Positions 53,634 to 61,843 of a stretch of 64,000 nucleotides of DNA are shown piece after piece. The notes beneath the pieces are model-generated. The model had not been told where the DNA came from. It did not search any database and saw only the letters and a list, made by a program, of their open reading frames with translations. The position numbers were made by a program, and so were the translations under genes. This DNA comes from a bacterium (lineage in GTDB: Bacteria; Armatimonadota; Zipacnadia; Zipacnadales; UBA11051): contig JAUVVY010000007.1 in assembly GCA_030604405.1 (NCBI GenBank), positions 1 through 64,000 of the forward strand. Reading direction: 5' to 3'. Positions within the stretch are counted from its first letter, which is position 1. Each line of letters begins with the position of its first letter.

Positions 53634-55133
53634 CTATCCGCTTTTGATGGTGGTAAGAGTGATCTCTGCCTCGGCTTCGAATTCTTTCTTTACCTCTTGC
53701 CTTGGCTGCTGTTGTCCCGGTGGTGCTGCTCCCCACTCCCGCTCTGCGGAATCGCCGGCCAGCAGGGGCTCCATCGCCGGCGGCACGAGCCCGCCGGGGC
53801 CCATCGGCCCCATGAACGGGTCGCCAGGCATCATACCCGGCATCTCGCCACCCATGCCCCCCCCACGAGTGACGCCACCGAACTGGCTGCTGTCAATCGT
53901 CAGCTTGTGGGTGACTATGTCCTGGCAGCGCACGAACTGGCCCAGCTCGTAGGCAAAGTAGCTAATGCGCGCGCCCTTGTACGAGGTCTTCACTTCCGTC
54001 ACAGCCGGCGCGGATACCGCAGCCGACTGACCACCAGGGGCGCCCGCACCTGCATCGGGCGGCATACCCGGACCGAAGACATCAGCCATCTCTGGCCCCA
54101 GCATCGGTCCGCCCGGAAAGCCCATCCCCATCCCCATATCAGGCCCTGCGCCGCCACGACCTGCTGCCGGCCCGGCCGAGGCACCCATGTGCAGCGTCAG
54201 CGTGACGTCGTTTTCCGAGTATGTACTGATTATCCGAGCACACTTGTAGCCCGCGACGCGTTGGAACCCGTCCAGACGGTGCTTGGCTGTCACCCTGCGC
54301 CGATCGGCCCGCAGCATCGGCAAGACGTACATGGGGCCTTTCCACGTGCTGCCTTCGCGCAGCGTCCTGTCAGGCAACTCGAGGTACAGCGCCCCCAGAT
54401 CGAACGTCGGGTCGCCCTTGTGCTTCGGGGAGATCGAGGCATCTGACTTAATAATCATAGTGAAAATATCGCCGACACGCCGCAGGTTGGTGGGTTTAGT
54501 GCCCTGGAAACTGGTGTAGCCCTCATTGAAGTACTTGCGCACGATGGCGGAGTGGCCCGCACTATTGCTCATAGCCCGCTCGCGCCAATCTGCGGTCAGG
54601 AGCCCACTATAGAGTTGGACAATCTGCTGATTAACGTCGTCGTGCTCAACAAGCTTGGCTCGACTGCGTCCGGTGGCTGCAACGTTCATTTCCCGGCCGC
54701 GCTTGTAATCAGCCACCAGCTTAATCGAGGTCGGCTTTTCATCGCTCGGGAGATCGTTTTGCAGCGTCACCCGCACACTGTCCTGGCCCAACTTCTGCCC
54801 CGAGGGCAGGTGCGCGACAGCCGTTACGGTGTATTCGCCGTCGGGGAAGACGGCTTTACCGTCGGCATCGCAACTGTTGCTGTCCCAATCGACTCTGAAG
54901 GGGCTGACGACGGCTACGCTGAAATCGCCGCTCTGCCCGGGACCCTCAATCTTGTACGAGATCCAGCCGTGCGCTGCGTCGGTCTTCGTCGCCTGAATAG
55001 CGATCACGCCGGATATCGCTTGTCCGCTGGTGGGGTTAGAAATCTCCACCTGGGCCAGACCCACCGACAAGGCACACAACAATGTCAGGGCTAGCAACAT
55101 GGCATTACAGGCAGACTTCTGTTGGCTATTCAT
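53634..55133 (-). CDS. exported protein with Ig-like N-terminus and Gly/Met/Pro-rich region, unknown function
   Basis: The 499-residue product has a signal peptide (hydrophobic 13-29), then an Ig-like domain (about 30-125: VEISNPTSGQAISGVIAIQA..YTVTAVAHLPSG). A central region without recognised domain follows (about 130-345). Next is low-complexity sequence rich in Gly, Met and Pro (about 350-400 and 435-470: MGMGMGFPGG, GGGMGGEMPGMMPGDPF). Between the two low-complexity parts lies a conserved-looking VTEVKTSYKGARISYFAYELG segment. I do not recognise a family. It could be a surface or matrix-anchored protein. The ATG at 55133 has GGGAG 11 bases upstream. Confidence 0.7.
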   Translation of the reverse strand: MNSQQKSACNAMLLALTLLCALSVGLAQVEISNPTSGQAISGVIAIQATKTDAAHGWISYKIEGPGQSGDFSVAVVSPFRVDWDSNSCDADGKAVFPDGEYTVTAVAHLPSGQKLGQDSVRVTLQNDLPSDEKPTSIKLVADYKRGREMNVAATGRSRAKLVEHDDVNQQIVQLYSGLLTADWRERAMSNSAGHSAIVRKYFNEGYTSFQGTKPTNLRRVGDIFTMIIKSDASISPKHKGDPTFDLGALYLELPDRTLREGSTWKGPMYVLPMLRADRRRVTAKHRLDGFQRVAGYKCARIISTYSENDVTLTLHMGASAGPAAGRGGAGPDMGMGMGFPGGPMLGPEMADVFGPGMPPDAGAGAPGGQSAAVSAPAVTEVKTSYKGARISYFAYELGQFVRCQDIVTHKLTIDSSQFGGVTRGGGMGGEMPGMMPGDPFMGPMGPGGLVPPAMEPLLAGDSAEREWGAAPPGQQQPRQEVKKEFEAEAEITLTTIKSG

Positions 55134-55203
55134 AGCTTCTGGTACTCCCCCTTCTTGCGATTGCGACCGCTGAGCGTGCAATCCGGCCGCGGTCAAACTT
55201 GGC

Positions 55204-55719
55204 TCAATCACCGCCCGGGCACGAAAGCTTCTCCTCTAGAGCCGCTTTCAGAACCGGCTGCAGGCCGGCATAGCTTTCGTCCAGATCTTGCGGCACAACT
55301 CGCGTGTCGCCGACGCTGGTCATGTAGTTGGTATCACCATTCCAGCGCGGAACCAGGTGCAGGTGCAGATGCTGCTCGATGCCGGCACCTGCGGCCTGTC
55401 CGATATTGATCCCGATGTTGAGGCCTTCGGCGTGCAGGTACTCGCTCATAACCTGGACGCAGCCCTGGGCGATAAGGAACATCTCCTGCAGAGCGGCAAT
55501 GTCCAGTTCAGTAAGGCACCTGACATGCGCATACGGCACCACCATCAGGTGGCCGCTGTTGTACGGATATGCGTTCAGTATAACAAAGTTATGCCGCGCC
55601 CGATAGAGTATATGGTTGTCCGTGTCTTTGCCCTGCTCCGCCGTGGTACAGAATATGCAACCATCGGGCTTGCTATCCACTACATAGCTCATTCGCCAGG
55701 GAGCCCACAAATGACGCAA
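55204..55719 (-). CDS. HIT-family hydrolase/nucleotidyltransferase
   Basis: The 171-residue product has the histidine-triad motif QHLHLHLVPRW (catalytic middle His). It also has the zinc-type CIFC near the N-terminus and the typical LNAYPYNSGHLMVVPYAHV segment of the bacterial Ap4A-phosphorylase/HIT group. It should split nucleoside phosphoramidates or dinucleoside polyphosphates. The family normally begins just before LWAPWRMSYV; I therefore take the TTG at 55719, with GGAG nine bases upstream. Another TTG at 55755 is poorly spaced. It lies 71 bases upstream of the Ig/Gly-Met-rich gene. Confidence 0.85.
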   Translation of the reverse strand: MRHLWAPWRMSYVVDSKPDGCIFCTTAEQGKDTDNHILYRARHNFVILNAYPYNSGHLMVVPYAHVRCLTELDIAALQEMFLIAQGCVQVMSEYLHAEGLNIGINIGQAAGAGIEQHLHLHLVPRWNGDTNYMTSVGDTRVVPQDLDESYAGLQPVLKAALEEKLSCPGGD

Positions 55720-55825
55720 CCAAACACGCTCCGAACACGATTCGTCTCTATACAAACCTCAGATTATACCGCCGTCTGAGCACCAATGTCAATGGAGTTC
55801 ACAGACGCCAAAGCCGCTTCAGCGA

Positions 55826-56056
55826 CTAAAAACCGTACTTTATCACTGCCACGACGACGCAAGAAAGAATCCAGACAATGGCCGAGACCTTGGTTATTCT
55901 GTCATAGAGCTCTTCCATGCTGCCCTTGGTGAACTGGGCTGTATCGCTGCCTCCCATCGCTGCGCTGAAGCCCGCACTCTTCGAATCCTGGAGCATCACC
56001 GAGATTATCAGCACAATGGCGCTGACAAAAGCGATAATCATGAAAGTCGTTTCCAT
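55826..56056 (-). CDS. secG: preprotein translocase subunit SecG
   Basis: The 76-residue product has two membrane helices (about 5-22 and 55-73) with the SecG linker VMLQDSKSAGFSAAMGGSDTAQF (SecG signature LLQxxKGxGxxxxxGG). SecG is an accessory subunit of the SecYEG channel in the inner membrane and eases SecA cycling. GGAGGATATAG precedes the ATG. It is the only recognisable housekeeping export gene here and fits the many Sec-exported products nearby. Confidence 0.93.
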   Translation of the reverse strand: METTFMIIAFVSAIVLIISVMLQDSKSAGFSAAMGGSDTAQFTKGSMEELYDRITKVSAIVWILSCVVVAVIKYGF

Positions 56057-56099
56057 CTATATCCTCCGATCCCGAGCGGGTAAACCGTCCCGCCCGGCC

Positions 56100-57041
56100 T
56101 TAATTCAAGAGATGCGCATCAATGAATCTGCGCAGCGGATCAACTACTACTTGCGGCGTCGGGATGTGCCCGCCCTCATACCAAACCACCTGCTTCGGCT
56201 CTCCAGCGGCCTGGTGCAGCAGTTCGGCATTCTCGCGCGGAATGATCTTGTCCTGCGTGCCATTGACGAACAGCAGCGGCCGGGGCGCAAAATGCCCGAT
56301 GAAATTGACCGGCTCGATTTGATACAGATGCTCAGCCGTCATCTCGCGGGGCTGCCAAGCCTCCCGCAGCCTCGTCAGAGCTGGGAAGTCTGAGTGCAAT
56401 AACATCAGGTCGAGACGCCCACCGGCGACGATCAGGGCTGCCGACTTTATGCGCCCGTCAACTGCGCCGAGCACCGAGCCCAAAATCCCACCCATACTCA
56501 TACCTATCAGCATGTAGCGCTCGTGATCAATATCGGCTCTGCTATCAAGGTAGTCCAGAGCGCGGCGATTGTCAATAACTGTCTTTACCATCGCGTCCCG
56601 GCTCGCCTGCAGATCCGCGCTCCACATTCCCACGCCTTCCTGCGCTCGCTCCCCGTGCAGGCGCGCGTCTATGGCCATCACTGCGACCCCCAGCGGCGCC
56701 ATGAATATCGCCATCGGCCTCGAATACGCGTCCTTGTTGCCGCCGTAACCGTGCAAGAGCACAACGCACGGCACTTTGCCATCCACATTGGGACGGTGTA
56801 GAATGGCCGGTATGAGAGTATTATCCACCGCCTGCAGCGTTATGTTCTCTGTGGAAAAATAGCTATTGCTGCTGCTCGCGGTGACCTCGGCCTGCAGCGG
56901 CAGGTCGCGATCGTATTCGTAGATGGCCTGTAGCTGCTCCCAGCTTACGACCTGCCCGTCGGCATGGCAGACGCGGCTGGCAAGCAAGGCCGCCAACAAG
57001 GTCGCGAGTAATATCTGTTTACAGCCCGCACCCGGTTTCAT
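56100..57041 (-). CDS. exported alpha/beta hydrolase (dienelactone-hydrolase/acetyl-esterase type)
   Basis: The 313-residue product has a signal peptide (MKPGAGCKQILLATLLAALLASRVCHA) and an alpha/beta hydrolase domain. VVLLHGYGGNKDAY forms the oxyanion hole, IGMSMGG (near 186) holds the nucleophile Ser, NGTQDKIIP gives the Asp and YEGGHIP gives the His. It resembles acetyl-xylan-esterase-like or dienelactone-hydrolase proteins and may de-esterify polysaccharides in the periplasm. The ATG at 57041 has GAGG six bases before it and is preferred over the ATG at 57053. It sits 43 bases upstream of secG. Confidence 0.82.
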   Translation of the reverse strand: MKPGAGCKQILLATLLAALLASRVCHADGQVVSWEQLQAIYEYDRDLPLQAEVTASSSNSYFSTENITLQAVDNTLIPAILHRPNVDGKVPCVVLLHGYGGNKDAYSRPMAIFMAPLGVAVMAIDARLHGERAQEGVGMWSADLQASRDAMVKTVIDNRRALDYLDSRADIDHERYMLIGMSMGGILGSVLGAVDGRIKSAALIVAGGRLDLMLLHSDFPALTRLREAWQPREMTAEHLYQIEPVNFIGHFAPRPLLFVNGTQDKIIPRENAELLHQAAGEPKQVVWYEGGHIPTPQVVVDPLRRFIDAHLLN

Positions 57042-57231
57042 TGATGTCCTCATCGTCGCGGCAGCGAGAGTTTGGTGTGGATACTAAGTTTAGCACAATG
57101 CGACACATTTTGCAGCATGTGGAATCTTACAATCACAGGTCGGAGTCGTCAAGCGATCCGCACGCAGGTAATGGGGCGCAAATGGTAGAATACTTCAAGT
57201 ACACTGCTTGTAATAGGCCCAGGAGATGAGT
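57042..57231. promoter_or_regulatory. divergent intergenic region
   Basis: A 190-bp gap between the minus-strand alpha/beta hydrolase and the plus-strand glycosidase; it must hold both promoters. AT content is raised near 57081-57135. No defined operator is evident. Confidence 0.3.
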
Positions 57232-59595
57232 ATGAAGCTGATATTGCCCCTCGCAGCAGTGGTCACAATCCTGCTGCTGACATTGACCAGCGCCGGAGCC
57301 GTCGCCGAAATCGTCTGGAATTTCGAGAGTGATGCCCCCAACTGGGATCCGACTGACGTGGATGACGGCAACATCTCCGTTGGGCTGGCAGCAGGCAAGG
57401 CGGGCGGCGGGCAGCATTGTCTGGCTGTAGCCGGCAAAGTGCCCGGCTCATTCGGGGTCAAGTATCGCCCCTGGGAGAACTGGCGCGGCCTTACCACCCT
57501 CGCGTTCGACATCCAGATGCCTGCTGACGCGCCCAAAGAACTCGACCTGTTCGTCTATATCAAGGATAGGCAATACCTGTGGTTCCAGACCGCGCCCTTA
57601 CACGACCCCAAGTCCGGCAAGCGCGTGAAGAACCTGCCGCCCGGCAAATGGGCCACTTTCACCATTGACATCTCCGAGGCTTCGACGGTCTGGGAACCAG
57701 GTGGGCATGAGCGCTCATGGGACCGCGTCCTGTACTACCCGCGCGAATTCGGCTTCCGCTTCTTCTCCAGAAAAGCCTGGTCAGGCGTAGTGCTGATTGA
57801 CAACGTCCGTCTCTCCGGCTCTGAGCCGCCGCTGGGCAAGATGCCCGACGGCAAGCCCGGCTCTGCCCGCGGCAGCATCGAGGTAAAGCCCAATACTGAC
57901 CGGCTCAAGATATACGAAAAGTTCGAGCTCACCTGCGAACTTGACCGCGACTACGAGAACCCCTTTGATCCCGGAGTTGTTGATGTCCAGGGCCATTTCC
58001 AGACCCCCGACGGTGCGCATCTGACCGTGCCCGGCTTCTACTACCAGGACTATCGCCGCACTCTGACTTCCGCAGGCTGGGAAAAGCTTATCCCCGTCGG
58101 CAAGCCGTGCTGGAAGGTACGCTTTGCGGCTACCGAGCCCGGCACGTATCAGTATTTTGTGCAGGTCAACGACGCGCTGGGCCAATTGCGCAGCGACGCC
58201 GGCAGCTTCACCGCCCTGCCCGACGACCAACACCGTGGCCTGGTGCGCATATCCAAGCAGGACCCACGCTATTTCGAGTTTGACAGCGGCGAATTCTTCT
58301 TCCCCACCGGCATCAACATGCGCGATGGCGGCGACCATGCCGACATGCAAAAAGGCACCTACGACTTCGATTATTTCTTCAAGCGCTTCAATGAAGAGGG
58401 CCTCAATTTCGTCCGCACCTGGATGTGCGGCTGGTGGGCGGGTATTGAATGGTCCGACGAGTACCATTCCCGCTATGACGACGTGGGCCGCTATTGCCTT
58501 TACAACGGCTGGCGCTTCGACTACATGCTGGATCTGGCCGAGCAGCTCGGAATTTACCTGGAGATCACGCTCAACAGCCACGGCCAGTTCCGCCGCGACA
58601 AATTCGATGCCGAATGGAGCTACAACCCCTACTCGGTCAAAAACGGCGGCTTCATTGCCAGCCCCGCGATGTTCTTCACCTCTACGAAGGCCGAGGAAAT
58701 GATCAAGCAGCGGAACCGCTACATCATCGCCCGCTGGGGATATTCGCCGATTATAATGTCCTGGGACCTGGTCAACGAGGTGGACCTGTCAGAGGGCTAC
58801 AGCAAGCCCGAGGTGGCCGCCTGGCACGCCGAGATGGCCCGCCATATCAGGGAGATTGACATCTACGACCACATTGTCACTTCACACATCTGCCTGTACT
58901 GGAGCTACGGCGCCGAACTGTGGGACCTCCCGGAGATACAGTACATTCAGGCCGACGCCTATTGGGAGCGCGCGCCTCAGAAAGACAATCCGCCGGAACA
59001 TGGCATGAACAAGTGCTGGAAGGCCCGTCAGCATTACAAAAAGCCATTCCTATTCATTGAGTACGGCCCGCAGACGGCATCTCTGCCGATACCGGCCAAT
59101 AACTGGAAACGCGATTTCCGCGTCGGCATGTGGGTCTCGAATCTGATGCCGTGCGCCGCACCGGGACAGTTCTGGTACCACAAGCAATGGGACAAGTACG
59201 AGCTGTACCAGTACCAGAAAGGCCTGTTCGCTTACAATGCCGGGGAAGACCGCCGCGGTCAGGGCCTCAAGACGATTACTGCCACCACAAGTGCGTCGGC
59301 CGGCCGCAAGGTTACGGCCCAGGCGATGAGCAACGGCCGGCAGACCTATATCTACGCATACGAGTTCGCCAACATGATCTATCCGTCACCCGAAGAGGTG
59401 CCGGAGGCGAAGGTGGTCGAGGCGGCTCAAGTGACCATTGGCGGGATGCAGCCTGGCCGCTACACGATCGAGTACTGGGACACCATCAGCGGCGAGATCA
59501 TCACAGTAAATGAGGCTACGGCCTCCGCCGGCGCGCTTAAGTTTCAGCTTCCCGACTTCGCCCAGGAAATCGCCGTCAAAGTCAAACCCATGTGA
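57232..59595 (+). CDS. exported DUF5060-type glycoside hydrolase
   Basis: The 787-residue product has a signal peptide (about 1-26), a carbohydrate-binding-like sandwich (about 28-205) and a DUF5060-like beta domain (about 215-325: YEKFELTCELDRDYENPFDPGVVDVQGHF). A TIM-barrel catalytic region (about 330-680) and a C-terminal beta domain follow. In the barrel, FFPTGINMRDGG opens strand 1, and SWDLVNEVD places the likely acid/base Glu at E516; LFIEYGPQ (about 605-612) offers the nucleophile Glu. This matches clan GH-A glycosidases. AGGAG lies six bases before the ATG at 57232; the ATG at 57226 is too close to it. Confidence 0.82.
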   Translation: MKLILPLAAVVTILLLTLTSAGAVAEIVWNFESDAPNWDPTDVDDGNISVGLAAGKAGGGQHCLAVAGKVPGSFGVKYRPWENWRGLTTLAFDIQMPADAPKELDLFVYIKDRQYLWFQTAPLHDPKSGKRVKNLPPGKWATFTIDISEASTVWEPGGHERSWDRVLYYPREFGFRFFSRKAWSGVVLIDNVRLSGSEPPLGKMPDGKPGSARGSIEVKPNTDRLKIYEKFELTCELDRDYENPFDPGVVDVQGHFQTPDGAHLTVPGFYYQDYRRTLTSAGWEKLIPVGKPCWKVRFAATEPGTYQYFVQVNDALGQLRSDAGSFTALPDDQHRGLVRISKQDPRYFEFDSGEFFFPTGINMRDGGDHADMQKGTYDFDYFFKRFNEEGLNFVRTWMCGWWAGIEWSDEYHSRYDDVGRYCLYNGWRFDYMLDLAEQLGIYLEITLNSHGQFRRDKFDAEWSYNPYSVKNGGFIASPAMFFTSTKAEEMIKQRNRYIIARWGYSPIIMSWDLVNEVDLSEGYSKPEVAAWHAEMARHIREIDIYDHIVTSHICLYWSYGAELWDLPEIQYIQADAYWERAPQKDNPPEHGMNKCWKARQHYKKPFLFIEYGPQTASLPIPANNWKRDFRVGMWVSNLMPCAAPGQFWYHKQWDKYELYQYQKGLFAYNAGEDRRGQGLKTITATTSASAGRKVTAQAMSNGRQTYIYAYEFANMIYPSPEEVPEAKVVEAAQVTIGGMQPGRYTIEYWDTISGEIITVNEATASAGALKFQLPDFAQEIAVKVKPM

Positions 59596-59686
59596 AGGCG
59601 GCATCTCGTACACACACCGAGGGACGGGTTCGTGGGGGGCAACTCTCGACCAGGACACACACAACAAAGGAGTGATCCACAAGGTG

Positions 59687-60676
59687 ATGCTCACAGCAGA
59701 GGAAATCAAGAAGGTCGCGAAGGCGATGGGCGCTGACATCGTCGGCATCGGAACACCTGATCGCTGGGATGGGGCCCCCGTGCAGATGGACCCGCGCCAG
59801 ATCATGCCTGAGGCGAAATCCGTTATCGCTTTCGGCTTCCGCATCATGCGCGGGAGTCTGCGCGGCGTTGAGGAAGGTACCTTCTTCAGCAACTACTCGT
59901 CAATGGGCTACGGCGGGCTCAACTGGCTGTACATCCCGCACACCATGATAAACATCGCCAAGTACATTGAGGACTACGGCCATGAGGCGATTCCACTGGG
60001 GCACCTCAGTCCCTGGCGTGGGATTGACAACGAAGGCGAGCTGCGCCCGGGCTACAGCCGCCCGGTCGAGCCCGGCAAGGCCGCCCCCGACGTGATGGTT
60101 CATCTGCGCATCGCTGCGTTTCTGTGCGGGCTGGGTGAAATCGGGTACTCGAAGGTCTTTCTGACCCCGCAGTTCGGCCCGCGGCAGCGACTCGGCGTCA
60201 TGCTCACCGAGGCCGAGTTGGAACCTGATCCGATCTACGACGGTCCACCGTTGTGCGACCGGTGCATGAAATGCGTCGCAGAATGTCCCGGCGACGCCAT
60301 CAGTCCTGACAAGACGGTCAAGGTTGCCGTCGCCGGTCACCAACTCGAGTGGAATGACCTCGACTGCGAGCGCTGCGGTATCTACTTCCGCGGCGGTGTC
60401 TATACCGACGAGGGGGAGACCGGGGAGTACATGAGTGCACAAGGGCGCGATGACATCAAGCCGGGCCCCATCTCGCCGTTCTATCACAAGCCGAACAACA
60501 TATACGAATACGGCGAGGCGATATGCGGCGCAAAGGGCTGCATTCGCGCCTGCATGATCCATCTCGAGGAGCGGGCCGTCATCGGGAATAAGTTCGAGAC
60601 GCCGTTCCGGCGCAACAAACTCTGGACGGTGGACTGGTCACAGGAGCCGGAAGCCGAGATGCCGGCGAGTGAATAG
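59687..60676 (+). CDS. epoxyqueuosine-reductase-like iron-sulfur protein
   Basis: The 329-residue product has an N-terminal domain like QueG and reductive-dehalogenase-type proteins (KAMGADIVGIGTPDRW..AKSVIAFGF). A ferredoxin motif CDRCMKCVAECPGD (C190, C193, C196, C200) comes next. Further Cys pairs CERC (227, 230) and GCIRAC (about 277, 281) could hold a second 4Fe-4S cluster. QueG itself needs cobalamin; its binding residues cannot be confirmed here. It is probably an electron-transferring reductase of unknown substrate. AAAGGAG lies upstream of the GTG-ATG pair; I take the ATG. The U32-like gene follows 62 bases later. Confidence 0.75.
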   Translation: MLTAEEIKKVAKAMGADIVGIGTPDRWDGAPVQMDPRQIMPEAKSVIAFGFRIMRGSLRGVEEGTFFSNYSSMGYGGLNWLYIPHTMINIAKYIEDYGHEAIPLGHLSPWRGIDNEGELRPGYSRPVEPGKAAPDVMVHLRIAAFLCGLGEIGYSKVFLTPQFGPRQRLGVMLTEAELEPDPIYDGPPLCDRCMKCVAECPGDAISPDKTVKVAVAGHQLEWNDLDCERCGIYFRGGVYTDEGETGEYMSAQGRDDIKPGPISPFYHKPNNIYEYGEAICGAKGCIRACMIHLEERAVIGNKFETPFRRNKLWTVDWSQEPEAEMPASE

Positions 60677-60738
60677 CGCCCCGGGATACGCTTGTCCGTA
60701 TCTGCTCCTCGTTGCATGAGAATTCAGGAGGCTCGCCC

Positions 60739-61773
60739 ATGCAATTCGCTGTCGGCTACCAGCTTCCCGACGCCGAAGATGAGTCCCTCATGGAGATCAT
60801 CGCCGACTACCGGGAGGTGATCGCGGAGGTCTATTTCCCGTGGGCTGACATGCCCTCGGGGCGAGCCGCTCTGGCAACCCGGCGCGGCTACACCGACTGG
60901 ACCGCGGAGCAGCAACTAGTCGGCGACCTGGCGACTCTTCGCGATATGGGCCTCCGGTTGGACCTGCTGTTCAACGCGAATTGCTACGGTGGCCGGGCGA
61001 TAAGCCGCTGGCTTGAGAACCAGGTCCGCTCGGTCCTGGACTACCTCGGCGAGGCCGTCGGTGGCGTTGACATCGTCACCACTACTTCACCCTTCGTCGC
61101 GCATGTCGTGAAGCAGCACCACCCTCAGGTCGAGACGCGGGCATCCGTCAACATGCGGATCGGCACCGTCAAGGCGATGGAGTACCTTGCCGACATCTTC
61201 GACAGCTACCACGTCCAGCGCGACAACCAGCGGAATCTGGAGTATCTGGCTGAACTGAAGTCATGGGCGGACGAGAACGCCAAGAGCCTCGTCATCCTGG
61301 CGAACAGTGGCTGCCTCGCGTTCTGCTCCGGCCAGACGTTCCATGACAACATGGTCGCACATGAGGCGGAGATAGACGAGACGATCAACGTCACTGAGTG
61401 GGAGGCACACACCTGCTGGCGGTTTCTGCAGGAGCGCGCCAATTGGGCGACTGCCCTGCAGAACACGTGGATTCGGCCGGAAGACATCCGCCACTACGAA
61501 GGCCTGTGCAGTGTGGTGAAGCTGGCCACGAGAATGCACGCGCGACCGCGGCTGGTCATTGACGCCTACGCACGTAGCAGCTTCTACGGCAATCTGCTGG
61601 ACCTGTGCGAGCCGGGCTTCGGGCCGGCTCTCGCGCCCTACGTCATAGACAACAGCCGCTTCCCTGCCGACTGGTTCGCGCGCACGAGCTCCTGCGACCG
61701 CCGCTGCCATCGCTGCGACTACTGCGCAGGCGTGCTTGAGATGGTGCTGGTCAATGCGCAGGAGGCAGGCTAG
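60739..61773 (+). CDS. peptidase U32-like (UbiU/YhbU-type) iron-sulfur protein
   Basis: The 344-residue product looks like a U32-family TIM-barrel protein. It has FNANCYGG (C82), NSGCLAFCSGQTFHDN (C192, C196), HTCW (C226) and GLCSVVKLATR (C257), in places where U32 proteins bind a 4Fe-4S cluster. A C-terminal knot of four Cys (SSCDRRCHRCDYC, 319-329) could bind a second metal. U32 members with clusters take part in oxygen-independent hydroxylation and RNA modification; proteolysis is unproven. GGAGGCTCGCCC precedes the ATG. It pairs with the QueG-like Fe-S gene, so the two may act together. Confidence 0.65.
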   Translation: MQFAVGYQLPDAEDESLMEIIADYREVIAEVYFPWADMPSGRAALATRRGYTDWTAEQQLVGDLATLRDMGLRLDLLFNANCYGGRAISRWLENQVRSVLDYLGEAVGGVDIVTTTSPFVAHVVKQHHPQVETRASVNMRIGTVKAMEYLADIFDSYHVQRDNQRNLEYLAELKSWADENAKSLVILANSGCLAFCSGQTFHDNMVAHEAEIDETINVTEWEAHTCWRFLQERANWATALQNTWIRPEDIRHYEGLCSVVKLATRMHARPRLVIDAYARSSFYGNLLDLCEPGFGPALAPYVIDNSRFPADWFARTSSCDRRCHRCDYCAGVLEMVLVNAQEAG

Positions 61774-61843
61774 CTGTGACCGCGAGGGGGTGGTACATGG
61801 CATTTTTCGCAGGTTGACAGCCGCCCATGCCAGGTTTGGCCGC

